From positions 1-64,000 of the forward strand of contig CAIZNI010000041.1 in assembly GCA_903934295.1 (NCBI GenBank): a stretch of DNA of 64,000 nucleotides, read 5' to 3'. The number at the start of each line of letters is the position of its first letter. Position 1 is the stretch's first letter. The position numbers and the translations under genes were made by a program. Shown in pieces: positions 22,189 to 30,838 of this stretch. A model generated the notes under the pieces. It had not been told where the DNA came from. It saw nothing but the letters and a program-made list of their open reading frames with translations, and did not search any database. This DNA is from an uncultured beta proteobacterium. Lineage in GTDB: Bacteria; Pseudomonadota; Gammaproteobacteria; Burkholderiales; Burkholderiaceae_E.

Positions 22189-22197
22189 GCGGTGGGC

Positions 22198-22854
22198 ATG
22201 AGCGCGCCGCGGATCTTCACCGAGCGCCTGGGCCAGGCGATGGCCTGGACCGAGGCGGTGCACCGCGGACACCTGCGCAAGGGCACCGACACGCCGTATG
22301 TCTCGCACCTGGTCTCGGTCGCGGCGCTGGTGATGGAACACGGCGGCTCCGAGGACGAGGCGATCGGCGCGCTGCTGCACGACGCGATCGAGGATCGCTC
22401 CGGCGATGACCCCGAGGGCATGAAGCGCGACATCGCCGGTCGCTTCGGCCAGCCGGTGCTCGACATCGTCATCGGCTGTTCCGATGCCGAGTCGCAGCGC
22501 GAGAAGGACCGCGAGAACGGCGACCGCGCCCTGTGGCGCGAGCGCAAGGAGGCCTATCTGGCCCACCTGCGCACCGCCCCGCGGCCGGTTCGCCTGGTGT
22601 CGATGGCCGACAAGTTGCACAACGCGCGGGCGATCCTGGCCGACTATCGCCGGATCGGCGAGCGGCTCTGGGATCGGTTCAATGGCGGGCGCGACGGCGT
22701 GCTCTGGTACTACCGGGCGCTCATCGACACCTATCGGGCGGCGTTGCTGGCCGAGGCGCCCGCGCCCGATTCGCCGATGGGGTTCCTGCTGGCTGAGATC
22801 GAGCGCACGGTCGAGGGTTTCGAAGCGCTGGCGGCCCGCGATCAGGCGCCCTGA
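22198..22854 (+). CDS. HD-domain phosphohydrolase, SpoT/RelA hydrolase-like
   Basis: 218 residues. HD metal motifs: YVSHLVSVAALV, LLHDAIED and MADKLHNARAI, the same order as in the (p)ppGpp hydrolase domain of SpoT and in MESH1. There is no synthetase, TGS or ACT domain. A small alarmone hydrolase or a nucleotide phosphohydrolase is the best guess. The start ATG at 22198 is chosen over a GTG at 22192. Close linkage to trpS (a stringent-response-relevant gene) is notable but may be chance. It converges on ychJ with a 7-bp gap. Confidence 0.8.
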   Translation: MSAPRIFTERLGQAMAWTEAVHRGHLRKGTDTPYVSHLVSVAALVMEHGGSEDEAIGALLHDAIEDRSGDDPEGMKRDIAGRFGQPVLDIVIGCSDAESQREKDRENGDRALWRERKEAYLAHLRTAPRPVRLVSMADKLHNARAILADYRRIGERLWDRFNGGRDGVLWYYRALIDTYRAALLAEAPAPDSPMGFLLAEIERTVEGFEALAARDQAP

Positions 22855-22861
22855 GCCGCCT

Positions 22862-23308
22862 TCATTCCCGGGTTTCGCCGTCCAGGTCGCCGTCCAGGTC
22901 GCCGTCCAGGTAATACCAGCGCCCGTCCTCACGCACGAAGCGGCTGTTTTCCTGCAGCCGGTGGGCCCGCCCGCCGAGCTTGCTGCGCGCGACGAATTCG
23001 ACCTGCCCCTGATCGCCGTCCTGCCGGTGCTGTCGAACTGACAGACCCAGCCAGCGCAGCCCCGGCGCCGGTGCCTCGAGCGCGTCGGGGCGGGTGCGCG
23101 GATGCCAGGTCTGCAGCAGATAGTCGCGATCGTCGCGCACGAAAGCCGAATAGCGCGATCGCATCAGGCTCGCCGGATCGGGAGCCTGCAGGTGCAGCGG
23201 GCCGCGGTGCCAGCGGCCGCAGCAGTCGGCATAGGCCTTGCCGGTGTCGCAGGGGCAGGGCGCCGACTCGCCGGCGGCGCGGCCCGGCTCAGGCGGTCGG
23301 CGCGCCAC
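22862..23308 (-). CDS. YchJ/UPF0225-like SEC-C motif protein
   Basis: 148 residues. N-terminal SEC-C zinc motif CPCDTGKAYADCCGRWH (residues 18-34), then the YchJ core with LMRSRYSAFVRDDRDYLLQTWHP and an NTF2-like beta region. Function in the family is unknown. The C-terminus ends in DLDGDLDGE-type repeats coded by three perfect 12-bp units that are not part of the family core. The ATG overlaps the end of the GGDEF/EAL gene by 20 bp, so both are probably cotranscribed. Confidence 0.85.
   Translation of the reverse strand: MARRPPEPGRAAGESAPCPCDTGKAYADCCGRWHRGPLHLQAPDPASLMRSRYSAFVRDDRDYLLQTWHPRTRPDALEAPAPGLRWLGLSVRQHRQDGDQGQVEFVARSKLGGRAHRLQENSRFVREDGRWYYLDGDLDGDLDGETRE
22875..22910. repeat. 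Perfect 3 x 12-bp tandem repeat in the 3' end of ychJ
   Basis: Units TCGCCGTCCAGG at 22875-22886, 22887-22898 and 22899-22910 are identical. They code for GDLD-type residues on the minus strand and begin 13 bp inside the gene end, at a convergent junction. Confidence 0.9.
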
Positions 23309-26168
23309 CGTCGCGCACCAGGTGCATCCGGCGCACCTCGGGCAAGGTCTCGAGGAATCCGGCCAGTCGGCTGAAGGGCAGCGGCTCGGCGATCAGCGTG
23401 CCTTGCAGGCGGTCGCAGTCGAGCGAGCGCAGCGCCTTCAGTTCGTCGAGGGTCTCGACTCCCTCGGCGATCGCGAGCAAGCCGAGCTTGGCGCACAGGG
23501 TGGTGATGGCCTGGACGATCGCGGCATTGCCGCGGTCGTCGGGCAGGCCGCGCACGAACGCCTGGTCGATCTTCAGGCCATCCACCGGCAGGTTCTTCAG
23601 GTAGGACAGCGAGGCGTAGCCGGTGCCGAAGTTGTCGATGATCACCCGCACCCCGAGCCGGCGCAGTTCGGCGATCAGCTTCACCGTGCGTTCCGCGTTG
23701 CCGATGAAGGCGCTCTCGGTCAGTTCGATCTGCAGCAGGCGGGGCGTGAACGCGCGCTCGTTCATCAGGCTGTTGAGCATCGCCAGGAAACCGTCCTCGG
23801 CGAACTGGCGTGCCGAGACGTTCACCGAGACCGCGGCGTCCGGGTAATTCTCCAGTCCGAGGTCGATCCGGTCTTCGATCGCCCGGCGCAGCGCCCACAT
23901 CCCGATCTCGCGGATCAGGTTGGTCTGTTCGGCGGCCGGCAGGAAGCGCTCGGGGCGCAGCAGGCCGCGCGTCGGGTGCTGCCAGCGCAGCAGCGCCTCG
24001 AAGCCGATCACGCGGCGTTCACCGACATCCAGGATCGGCTGGTAATGGAGGTCGACCTCGCCGCGCTGCATCGCCAGCGGCAGCTCGCCGGCCAGCTGCA
24101 ACTGGTCGGCGCGCTCGTCCGACAGCCCGCCGGTGAAGAAGCTCACATCGTTGCGTCCGTCGGACTTCACCTGGTACATCGAGCTGTCGGCGCACTTGAT
24201 CAGCACGGTCGCGTCGGTGCCGTCGTCGGGCGAGATCGCCACGCCGATGCTCGCTGACAGGAAATAGGCGCGGTTGAGCAGCACGAAGGGCTTCTCGATC
24301 GCGGCGAGCACGCGGCGCGCGATGCGCTCGATCTCGGCGCGCTCCGACAGGTTCGAGAGCAGCAGGATGAACTCGTCGCCGCCGATCCGGCCGGCGACGT
24401 CCTGGCCGCGGATGGTGTCGCGCAGGCGTTGCGCGACCTCGATCAGCACCTGGTCGCCGACCGAGTGGCCCAGCGTGTCGTTGATGATCTTGAAGCGGTC
24501 CAGGTCGATGTAGAGCACCGCCGCGGGTTCCTGGCGGGCCAGCCGGGTCTCCAGCTGATGCGTCAGGTAGACCCGGTTCGGCAGGTCGGTGAGGGGGTCG
24601 TGCAGCGAACGATGGGTGAGGCGCCGCTCGGCCGCCTTGCGCTGCAGGTAGAGCGACAGGTTTCGCGACAGGATCTCGGCGATCTGTTCGAAGAACCGGT
24701 CGGCCTGGAAGGTGGCGGGCGACAGGAACAGCAGCAGCGACATCACCTTGCCGTTCTCGTCGAGGATGGGTGCCAGGAAGAGGGCGCGGGCCCCCAGGCG
24801 CTGCGCCTGGTAGCGCTGCGCCAGTGGCGGCTCGAGCGCCAGGTCGCTGACCCATTGGGCGCGACCGCTGTTCCAGGCCTGGCTCTCGGCACTGTCCTCG
24901 AGCAGCGGCAGCGTTTCCGGCAGCGAGGCGATCATCTGGTTGAAGGCGGTATTGCCCCAGCGTTCCTGCACGGTGCAGCCGGTCTGGCCGGCCAGCCGTT
25001 TCAGGTGTGCGCCCCCGGTCCAGCCCATGGCGCCGCACAGGATGATCAGGATCGCGGTGATCACGCGCTCCGGGTCGCTCTGCTCGCGCATGATGGTGGC
25101 GATGTCGCTTTCGATCTTGAGCAGCAGGCGCTGCTGCTTTTCGCGGGTGATGTTGCGTCCCACGCCGCGGTAGCCGGTGAAGCCGCTGCCCGACTCGAAG
25201 ATCGCGCGCCCGCTGATGGAAACGAAGTTGACGTTGCCGTCGGGATCGATGATCGGGTACTCGAAATCCTCGATCGGCGCGTGCGATTCCATCCGGGCGC
25301 GCAGGCGCGTCCAGTCGGGCTGCTCGAAGGCGTGCTGGCCGCTGGGCAGCTCCCAGACATGACGCCCCAGCAGGGATTTCACCCAGCGCCCCAGCACCGC
25401 GCTGGCGCTCTCCGAGAGAAATGACCAGCGCAACTGGCGGTCGGCCTCCCAGATCCAGTCCGAGCTCAGCTGGGTGAGTTCGCGGAACTTGGCTTCGCTG
25501 GTGGCCAGTTGCTGCTGCATCGCGCGGATGCCGGTGATGTCCTGGGCCACGCCGCTCAGGCGCAGGATCTGGCCTCCGGCATTGCGCTCGGCGCGCCCGA
25601 TCGAGCGCACCCACACCGGTTCGCCGTCGGCGCGCACAAAGCGGTATTCGATTCGGACCTCGCCGCCGCGGCGCAGCGCCCGCCGGTGCGACTCGATCCA
25701 GCGGTCCCGGTCGTCGGGGTGGACGGCGTCGGCGAACTGCTGCAGGGTGGGCTCCGGCTCGTCGACCGGATGGCCGAACAGCCGGAAGCTGCCCGCGCTC
25801 CAGATCAGGCGGGTGCTGCCTTCGCCCTTGCCCGGCCGGTCGATGATCCAGGTGCCGAAGGCGCCGAGCTGCTCGGCCATCGCGTGCTGGCCGTTTTCGG
25901 CCTGCAGGCTGGCGATCTGGTTGCGCGAGCGACTCCTCTGTCGTCCGTCGCGCCGGGCATTGCGCAGCGCCCAGCCGCAGGCGACCAGCGCGGCCAGCGC
26001 CAGCCCCAGGGGCAGGGGCCAGCCCGCGCCACCCGCTGCGGCCGCGCCGGACAGCGCCAGACACACCGCCGCCAGCACCAGTACCGGTGCCTGCGGCAGC
26101 AGGGCCGCGGCCAGGTCCTCGGCGGCCACGGCGGCGCCGGCCCGATCGTTAAACTGCGGTCTCTTCAC
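23289..26168 (-). CDS. Membrane GGDEF/EAL protein with PAS and GAF-like sensor domains
   Basis: 959 residues. Two membrane segments (about 28-47 and 50-69), two PAS domains (about 100-220 and 225-345), a GAF-like region (about 350-510), GGDEF (about 520-690) and EAL (about 695-945). The cyclase site is intact (GGDEF, residues 596-600) with an inhibitory RxxD site (RGQD, 587-590) five residues ahead. The phosphodiesterase half keeps EAL (724-726), Asn783, Glu815, Lys866/Asp868 and Glu902, but the loop motif normally DDFGTG is DNFGTG (Asn846). It should make or degrade c-di-GMP in response to a small ligand or redox signal; direction is uncertain. It is divergent from the methyltransferase gene by only 17 bp. 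Confidence 0.93.
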   Translation of the reverse strand: MKRPQFNDRAGAAVAAEDLAAALLPQAPVLVLAAVCLALSGAAAAGGAGWPLPLGLALAALVACGWALRNARRDGRQRSRSRNQIASLQAENGQHAMAEQLGAFGTWIIDRPGKGEGSTRLIWSAGSFRLFGHPVDEPEPTLQQFADAVHPDDRDRWIESHRRALRRGGEVRIEYRFVRADGEPVWVRSIGRAERNAGGQILRLSGVAQDITGIRAMQQQLATSEAKFRELTQLSSDWIWEADRQLRWSFLSESASAVLGRWVKSLLGRHVWELPSGQHAFEQPDWTRLRARMESHAPIEDFEYPIIDPDGNVNFVSISGRAIFESGSGFTGYRGVGRNITREKQQRLLLKIESDIATIMREQSDPERVITAILIILCGAMGWTGGAHLKRLAGQTGCTVQERWGNTAFNQMIASLPETLPLLEDSAESQAWNSGRAQWVSDLALEPPLAQRYQAQRLGARALFLAPILDENGKVMSLLLFLSPATFQADRFFEQIAEILSRNLSLYLQRKAAERRLTHRSLHDPLTDLPNRVYLTHQLETRLARQEPAAVLYIDLDRFKIINDTLGHSVGDQVLIEVAQRLRDTIRGQDVAGRIGGDEFILLLSNLSERAEIERIARRVLAAIEKPFVLLNRAYFLSASIGVAISPDDGTDATVLIKCADSSMYQVKSDGRNDVSFFTGGLSDERADQLQLAGELPLAMQRGEVDLHYQPILDVGERRVIGFEALLRWQHPTRGLLRPERFLPAAEQTNLIREIGMWALRRAIEDRIDLGLENYPDAAVSVNVSARQFAEDGFLAMLNSLMNERAFTPRLLQIELTESAFIGNAERTVKLIAELRRLGVRVIIDNFGTGYASLSYLKNLPVDGLKIDQAFVRGLPDDRGNAAIVQAITTLCAKLGLLAIAEGVETLDELKALRSLDCDRLQGTLIAEPLPFSRLAGFLETLPEVRRMHLVRDGGAPTA

Positions 26169-26185
26169 GACTGAGGTTTCTCGAG

Positions 26186-26788
26186 ATGCCCAAAGTTGCT
26201 GCGCCGACAGTATCCCACCTGCCTGCGGGTCCGCGCCCCAGCGCCTGGCTGGCCCGATGGATGGCCTCTATCGGGCCGCAGGCGCGCGTGCTGGATTTCG
26301 CCTGTGGCGGTGGGCGCAACATGACCGATGTGCTGGCCCGTGGCGCCAGTGTGCTGGGAATCGACCGCGACCTGGCTGCCCTGGCGGCGCTGCCCGCCGG
26401 GGCGCAGGGCCTGCAAGCCGACCTGGAGGGGCAGCCGTGGCCGGACGCACTGGCGCCGCGCGGCCAGTTCGACGTGATCCTGGTGGCCAACTACCTGTAT
26501 CGCCCGCGGCTCGATCTCCTGCCGGGCTGCCTGGCGCCGGGCGGCCTGTTTCTCTACGAGACCTTCGGCGCAGGCAATGCGCGCTATGGCCGGCCGTCCA
26601 ACCCGGCCTTCCTGCTGCAGCCGGGCGAACTGCATGCCTGGGCCCTGCGCCACGGACTGGCGGTGCTGGCCGGCGAACACGGCTTCGTCCGACGCGGCGG
26701 CGGGGCGATCGTCCAGCGTCTGGCGGCGGTTCGTCCGCCGGTCGATTTCGAGCGATTTCCGCTCGATGCCGACGGCGAACGCGACTGA
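26186..26788 (+). CDS. Class I SAM-dependent methyltransferase
   Basis: 200 residues. Motif I is VLDFACGGGRNMTDVL (residues 34-49), followed by an acidic motif II (GIDRDL) and DVILVANYLYRP as motif IV. The fold is a small Rossmann methyltransferase of the TehB/UbiE-like group; substrate unknown. Its C-terminal part (ELHAWALRHGLAVLAGEHG) is conserved in a betaproteobacterial family found next to dapA. It starts 17 bp from the divergent c-di-GMP gene. Confidence 0.8.
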   Translation: MPKVAAPTVSHLPAGPRPSAWLARWMASIGPQARVLDFACGGGRNMTDVLARGASVLGIDRDLAALAALPAGAQGLQADLEGQPWPDALAPRGQFDVILVANYLYRPRLDLLPGCLAPGGLFLYETFGAGNARYGRPSNPAFLLQPGELHAWALRHGLAVLAGEHGFVRRGGGAIVQRLAAVRPPVDFERFPLDADGERD

Positions 26789-26812
26789 TCGGGCGAAGCG
26801 GGCTGCGTCGGC

Positions 26813-26818
26813 TAGAAT
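26813..26818 (+). promoter_or_regulatory. Candidate -10 box of dapA-bamC
   Basis: TAGAAT, 42 bp before the dapA ATG. No good -35 at 16-18 bp. Similar isolated TAGAAT/TATAAT boxes precede trpS and pyrG here. Confidence 0.35.
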
Positions 26819-26860
26819 TGCGGCTTTGCCAACGCGGTATCTGCGCGGAAGTCACCTACC

Positions 26861-27739
26861 ATGATCCAAGGAAGCATTGTCGCGATCGTCACCCCGATGC
26901 ACGAGGATGGCAGCCTCGATCTGCCGCGCTATCGCGCGCTGATCGACTGGCATGTCGAGCAGGGAACCGCTGCCATCGTCGCGGTGGGCACCACCGGTGA
27001 GTCGCCGACGGTCGATTTCGATGAGCACGGCGAACTGATCCGGGTGGCGGTCGAGCAGGCGGCTGGCCGCGTGCCGGTCATCGCCGGCACCGGCGGCAAT
27101 TCGACCCGCGAGGCGATCGAGCTGACCCGGTTCGCCGCCAGCGTCGGCGCCGCGGCCAGCCTGCAGGTGGTGCCCTATTACAACCGGCCCACCCAGGAGG
27201 GCATGTACCGCCACTTTCGGGCCGTGGCCGAGGCGGTCGACCTGCCGCAGATCCTCTACAACGTGCCCGGACGCACCGTTGCGGACATGAGCAACGAGAC
27301 CGTGTGGCGGCTGGCCCAGGTGCCCGGGATCATCGGTCTCAAAGACGCGACCGGCGACATGCCCCGTGCGGCGGAACTGCTCGCTCACCTGCCGGCCGAT
27401 TTCGCGGTCTACAGCGGCAATGACGATTCGGCACTGACCCTGATCGCGGTCGGTGGCCACGGTGTGATCTCGGTGACCGCCAATGTCGCTCCCGGTCCGA
27501 TGGCGCGTCTGTGCGCGGCCGCGCTGGCGGGCGATTTCGCCACCGCCCGGGCGCTGAATCGCGAGCTGATCCCGCTGCACATGAAGCTTTTCGTCGAAGC
27601 CAATCCGATCCCCGTCAAATGGGCGCTCCAGCAGATGGGCCGCATCGAAGGCGGCATCCGTTTGCCGCTGACCCCTTTGTCCGAAGGGTTCCACCCCATC
27701 GTGCGCGCTGCCCTGAAGGCCTCTGGAGTGCTGCAATGA
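26861..27739 (+). CDS. dapA: 4-hydroxy-tetrahydrodipicolinate synthase
   Basis: 292 residues. TIM-barrel with GTTGESPT near residues 44-51, YNVPGRT (proton-relay Tyr) and the Schiff-base Lys in GLKDATGD. Condenses pyruvate with aspartate semialdehyde, the first step to diaminopimelate and lysine. Overlaps bamC by ATGA, the usual dapA-bamC arrangement in proteobacteria. Confidence 0.97.
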   Translation: MIQGSIVAIVTPMHEDGSLDLPRYRALIDWHVEQGTAAIVAVGTTGESPTVDFDEHGELIRVAVEQAAGRVPVIAGTGGNSTREAIELTRFAASVGAAASLQVVPYYNRPTQEGMYRHFRAVAEAVDLPQILYNVPGRTVADMSNETVWRLAQVPGIIGLKDATGDMPRAAELLAHLPADFAVYSGNDDSALTLIAVGGHGVISVTANVAPGPMARLCAAALAGDFATARALNRELIPLHMKLFVEANPIPVKWALQQMGRIEGGIRLPLTPLSEGFHPIVRAALKASGVLQ

Positions 27740-28899
27740 TCCCGATGCGCCGCCTGTCGATCCTGATGGCCTGTGTGGCGGCGCTGTCCGCGTGTTCGTT
27801 GCTGGACACGGTCAACGAAGGCAGCCGGATCGACTACAAGTCGGCCGGCAAACTGCCCCCGCTCGACATTCCGCCCGACCTGGTCGGGCCGCGCGCCGAT
27901 GAGCGCTTCAACATCCCCGATCGGGGCCAGCCGGGGCAGAAGACCCTGTCGGGCTTCCAGAGCGCCAAGGGTGTCGAGCGTCCGGCGCCGGACGCCGCCC
28001 GGGTGCTGCCGGCGGTGGAAGGCGTGCGCGTCGAGCGCGCCGGCAACCAGCGCTGGCTGGTCGTCAATCTGCCCCCCGACAAGGTCTATCCGCTGGTGCG
28101 CGAGTTCTGGCAGGAGTCGGGCTTCCTGGTCCAGACCGAGATGCCCGAGGCCGGCATCCTCGAGACCGACTGGGCCGAGAATCGCGCCAAGCTGCCGCAG
28201 GACATCCTCCGTCGAACCATCGGCCGGGTGGTCGACGCGCTGTATTCGACCGGTGAGCGCGACAAGTTCCGCACCCGACTCGAGCCGGTGGCCGGTGGCA
28301 CCGAGATCATCATCACCCACCGCGGCCTGGTCGAAGTCTTCAAGTCGGCGCAGCGCGACTCCACCATCTGGACGCCGCGTCCGGCCGACCCCGAACTCGA
28401 GGCCGAATTCCTGCGCCGCATGATGGTCAAGTTCGGCACCGACCAGCAGCGCGCGGTGACCCAGGTGGCGGCTGCGCGACCGGGCGCGGTGACGGGTGCC
28501 CCGGCGCCGGTTGCCCAGGTCCGCCCGGCGGGTGCAGCCCAGTCGCTCGAGATTCCCGAAGGCTTCGATCGCGCCTGGCGTCGGGTCGGACTGGCGCTGG
28601 ATCGCGGCGGTTTCACCGTCGAGGACCGTGACCGTTCGCAGGGCCTCTATTTCGTTCGCTACATCGATCCCGAAGTCGATGCCCGGAATTCGGAGAAGCC
28701 CGGTCTGTTCGGCCGTCTGCTCAACCTCAGCGACAAGCGGCCCACCTCGGCACAGCAATATCGGGTCAAGGTGCTCGCCCAGGGCGATCGCACCGAGGTG
28801 TCGGTGCAACTGCGTGACGGCCAGCCCCTGAACTCCGAGACCGACCGCCAGACCGGTACCAAGATCCTGGCGCTGCTGCGCGAACAGCTCCAGCAGTAG
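27736..28899 (+). CDS. bamC: Outer membrane assembly lipoprotein BamC
   Basis: 387 residues. Signal peptide with lipobox LSAC near residue 19, then an unstructured N-terminus with PPLDIPPDL, the segment that in E. coli BamC binds BamD, and two helix-grip domains (about 90-225 and 270-385). The C-terminal [20 protein letters not shown] is typical. It is an accessory of the BAM complex for outer membrane protein insertion. Start overlaps the dapA stop. Confidence 0.93.
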   Translation: MIPMRRLSILMACVAALSACSLLDTVNEGSRIDYKSAGKLPPLDIPPDLVGPRADERFNIPDRGQPGQKTLSGFQSAKGVERPAPDAARVLPAVEGVRVERAGNQRWLVVNLPPDKVYPLVREFWQESGFLVQTEMPEAGILETDWAENRAKLPQDILRRTIGRVVDALYSTGERDKFRTRLEPVAGGTEIIITHRGLVEVFKSAQRDSTIWTPRPADPELEAEFLRRMMVKFGTDQQRAVTQVAAARPGAVTGAPAPVAQVRPAGAAQSLEIPEGFDRAWRRVGLALDRGGFTVEDRDRSQGLYFVRYIDPEVDARNSEKPGLFGRLLNLSDKRPTSAQQYRVKVLAQGDRTEVSVQLRDGQPLNSETDRQTGTKILALLREQLQQ

Positions 28900-28949
28900 C
28901 GGGCGCGGACGGCGGTTGCACTGCCGGGTCCGGCCGGAGCCGATCGATC

Positions 28950-29729
28950 GTGCGCTTCGCCAGTCTTGGCAGCGGCAGCGAAGGCAATGCGCTGCTGATC
29001 GAGAGCGGTGATGCCGCCTCGCCCACCCGCATCCTGATCGATTGCGGGTTTGGCCTGCGTGAGGCGACCCGCCGCTTCCAGCGCCTGGGCGTGTCGGTCG
29101 ATCAGATCGACGCGATATTCGTGACCCATGAACACGGTGACCACATCGGTGGCGCTGCGCGTCTGGCGATCGCAGCGGGTGCGACCCTGCACATGACCGC
29201 AGGCACCGCAGCAGTGGGGCTCGTCCAGCGGCCGGCTGCGCTGCGGCTGGTGCTGCTGGATGCCCATCAGCCGCTGGAGATCGCCGGCGTGCGGATCGAA
29301 CCGGTCGCGGTGCCGCACGACGCGCGCGAGCCGGTCCAGTTCGTCATCGACGACGGTCAGACCCGGCTGGGCGTGCTGACTGATCTCGGGCACGGTACCC
29401 CGCATGTGGTGCGGGCGATGAGCCGGCTCGACGCGATGGTGCTCGAGTGCAACCATGATGCGGCGATGCTGGAGGCCAGCGACTATCCGCGAATGCTCAA
29501 GCGCCGGATCTCCGGTCCTTACGGACATCTCGAGAATGCGGCAGCGGCGGCGATTCTCGGGGCGATCGACCAGACCCGGTTGCGCACTGTGGTCGCCGCG
29601 CACCTGAGCCGCAGCAACAATCGGGCCGACCTGGCGCGTCGCGCGCTGGCCGGTGCCTGGAGCGGTGCCGCCGAGGACGACGTCCGGGTGGCCGATCAGG
29701 ACGAGGGGATTGCCTGGATGGCGGTCTGA
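28950..29729 (+). CDS. Metallo-beta-lactamase fold hydrolase (YycJ/WalJ-like)
   Basis: 259 residues. MBL motif THEHGDHIGG (residues 54-63), later PHDAREPV and AHLSRSNN. N-terminal MRFASLGSGSEGNALL is typical of the YycJ-type phosphodiesterase/exonuclease branch. GTG start at 28950, since no ATG fits. It follows bamC by 50 bp. Likely a cytoplasmic phosphodiesterase acting on nucleic acid or nucleotide; exact substrate unknown. Confidence 0.88.
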   Translation: MRFASLGSGSEGNALLIESGDAASPTRILIDCGFGLREATRRFQRLGVSVDQIDAIFVTHEHGDHIGGAARLAIAAGATLHMTAGTAAVGLVQRPAALRLVLLDAHQPLEIAGVRIEPVAVPHDAREPVQFVIDDGQTRLGVLTDLGHGTPHVVRAMSRLDAMVLECNHDAAMLEASDYPRMLKRRISGPYGHLENAAAAAILGAIDQTRLRTVVAAHLSRSNNRADLARRALAGAWSGAAEDDVRVADQDEGIAWMAV

Positions 29730-29787
29730 CGCAGCGCCTGGCGCCCGTCGCGGGGAGGGGCAGACGAAAAACCTCAGGCGATGGACG

Positions 29788-29815
29788 AAAAAAAGCCGGC
29801 ACGCGGCCGGCTTTT
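29788..29815. terminator. Bidirectional Rho-independent terminator
   Basis: GCCGGC (29795-29800), five-base loop ACGCG, GCCGGC (29806-29811). It has seven A upstream and four T downstream, so the better U tract is for minus-strand transcripts, directly after the small lipoprotein gene. It also ends the MBL gene from the other side. Confidence 0.85.
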
Positions 29816-29832
29816 CGAAGCGCAGGGAAGAA

Positions 29833-30102
29833 TTACTTCTTCGCGGCGTCTTTGGCGGCGTCGACAGCAGCGCCAACGGCGGCACCGGCAGCGGCACCAG
29901 CGGCGGCGCCAGCAGCAGCACCAGCGTCTTTGGCGGCATCGGTCGCGGCGGGAGCAGCGTCAGTCTTGGGGGCTTCAGCCGGGGCCGGGGCCGGGGCCGG
30001 CGCAGCGGCGGGAGCCGGCGCGGGCGCAGGCGCTTCTTCTTTCTTGCCGCAAGCGGCGACGGAAACGGCGATCAGGGCAGCGACCAGGAGGGACTTGTTC
30101 AT
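29833..30102 (-). CDS. Small Ala/Pro-rich lipoprotein
   Basis: 89 residues. Signal peptide MNKSLLVAALIAVSVAAC with a lipobox (VAAC, Cys18), so it is lipidated; after GKKEE the rest is Ala/Pro then Ala/Gly/Asp-rich repeats (AAGAAAGAA, DAAKDAAK) without folded-domain signs. SD AAGGA precedes the ATG. The pattern resembles small structural lipoproteins of Gram-negative cell envelopes that span or crowd the periplasm. Function unknown. Expression is likely strong, given its clean ribosome site and its own terminator 18 bp downstream. Confidence 0.75.
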   Translation of the reverse strand: MNKSLLVAALIAVSVAACGKKEEAPAPAPAPAAAPAPAPAPAEAPKTDAAPAATDAAKDAGAAAGAAAGAAAGAAVGAAVDAAKDAAKK

Positions 30103-30355
30103 GGTTCAATCCTTGTTTGGGGTTCGGAGTGGTGTCCGGAGGTGGAACGAACTTGCGGCGAGAAAATTAAAGGCCATACGGACAGCGAGTGTTGCAGGCG
30201 ATGCCTGCTGTTGGTGCGTTTTCGCAATCCAGCCAGCCTTCGATCATAGCAGGGTGGCCAATTTCCTGCATGGTTTTATTGCGGTGCAGCACGGAAATGC
30301 CCCGGCGGCGTCGCTATCGCCCAACAAGCGGGCGGGCGCCGAGGCTTCGGCTTGA

Positions 30356-30832
30356 TCAAAGTCCGATGGTCGTGGCAGGCAGACAGTCGGTCGATTCATC
30401 CCGGATTGCCCGGTAGCGGGTACTCAGGCCCTCGACCAGCGACGGGCTGGCCAGCAGCAGACGGGCCATCTGGCTCGTGTAATGGGTGCGCCGCAGCAGG
30501 TGCTGGTCGTCGGCCAGCAGGGCGCTTTCCTCGACCCTCAGGGTGGCCGGGATCTGACGCACCGAGATGGCGCTCGAGAATCGGCGCCGCAGTCGCATGA
30601 ACCGGTCACCTTCGCGCGCCAGCCAGTCGGGCTGGACCACCAGCACGGTCAGGCTCGCGCCGCGCAGCAGTGCCTCACGCAGGGCGGTTTCAAAGGCAGC
30701 CGACTGGATCGGCCAGCGCTGGAAGTCGTGATCGATGAAAAAGAGGTCGCGGCGTGCGCAGTTCAGCGTCTCGACCACCGCGAGATCGAATTCACGGCGT
30801 CCCTGCAGGGTGCGGTCGACGGCTTGCCTCAT
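30356..30832 (-). CDS. Conserved hypothetical, PLD-like/DUF7931-type protein
   Basis: 158 residues. The central part alternates strands and helices (RRDLFFIDHDFQRWPI; ALLRGASLTVLVV) as in a phospholipase D-like half, and I see DDQHLLRR where a PLD HKD motif might sit, but no intact HxKxxxxD. It is probably an inactive or divergent relative. The gene begins 6 bp after roxA on the same strand and is likely cotranscribed. Related short ORFs next to roxA occur in betaproteobacteria, as far as I recall. Function unknown. Confidence 0.6.
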   Translation of the reverse strand: MRQAVDRTLQGRREFDLAVVETLNCARRDLFFIDHDFQRWPIQSAAFETALREALLRGASLTVLVVQPDWLAREGDRFMRLRRRFSSAISVRQIPATLRVEESALLADDQHLLRRTHYTSQMARLLLASPSLVEGLSTRYRAIRDESTDCLPATTIGL

Positions 30833-30838
30833 GGCGTC

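Noticed and set aside
29833-30102. Ala-rich repeats as a CRISPR-like or minisatellite array
   Set aside because: They are degenerate Ala codons in a lipoprotein with a signal peptide and ribosome site.
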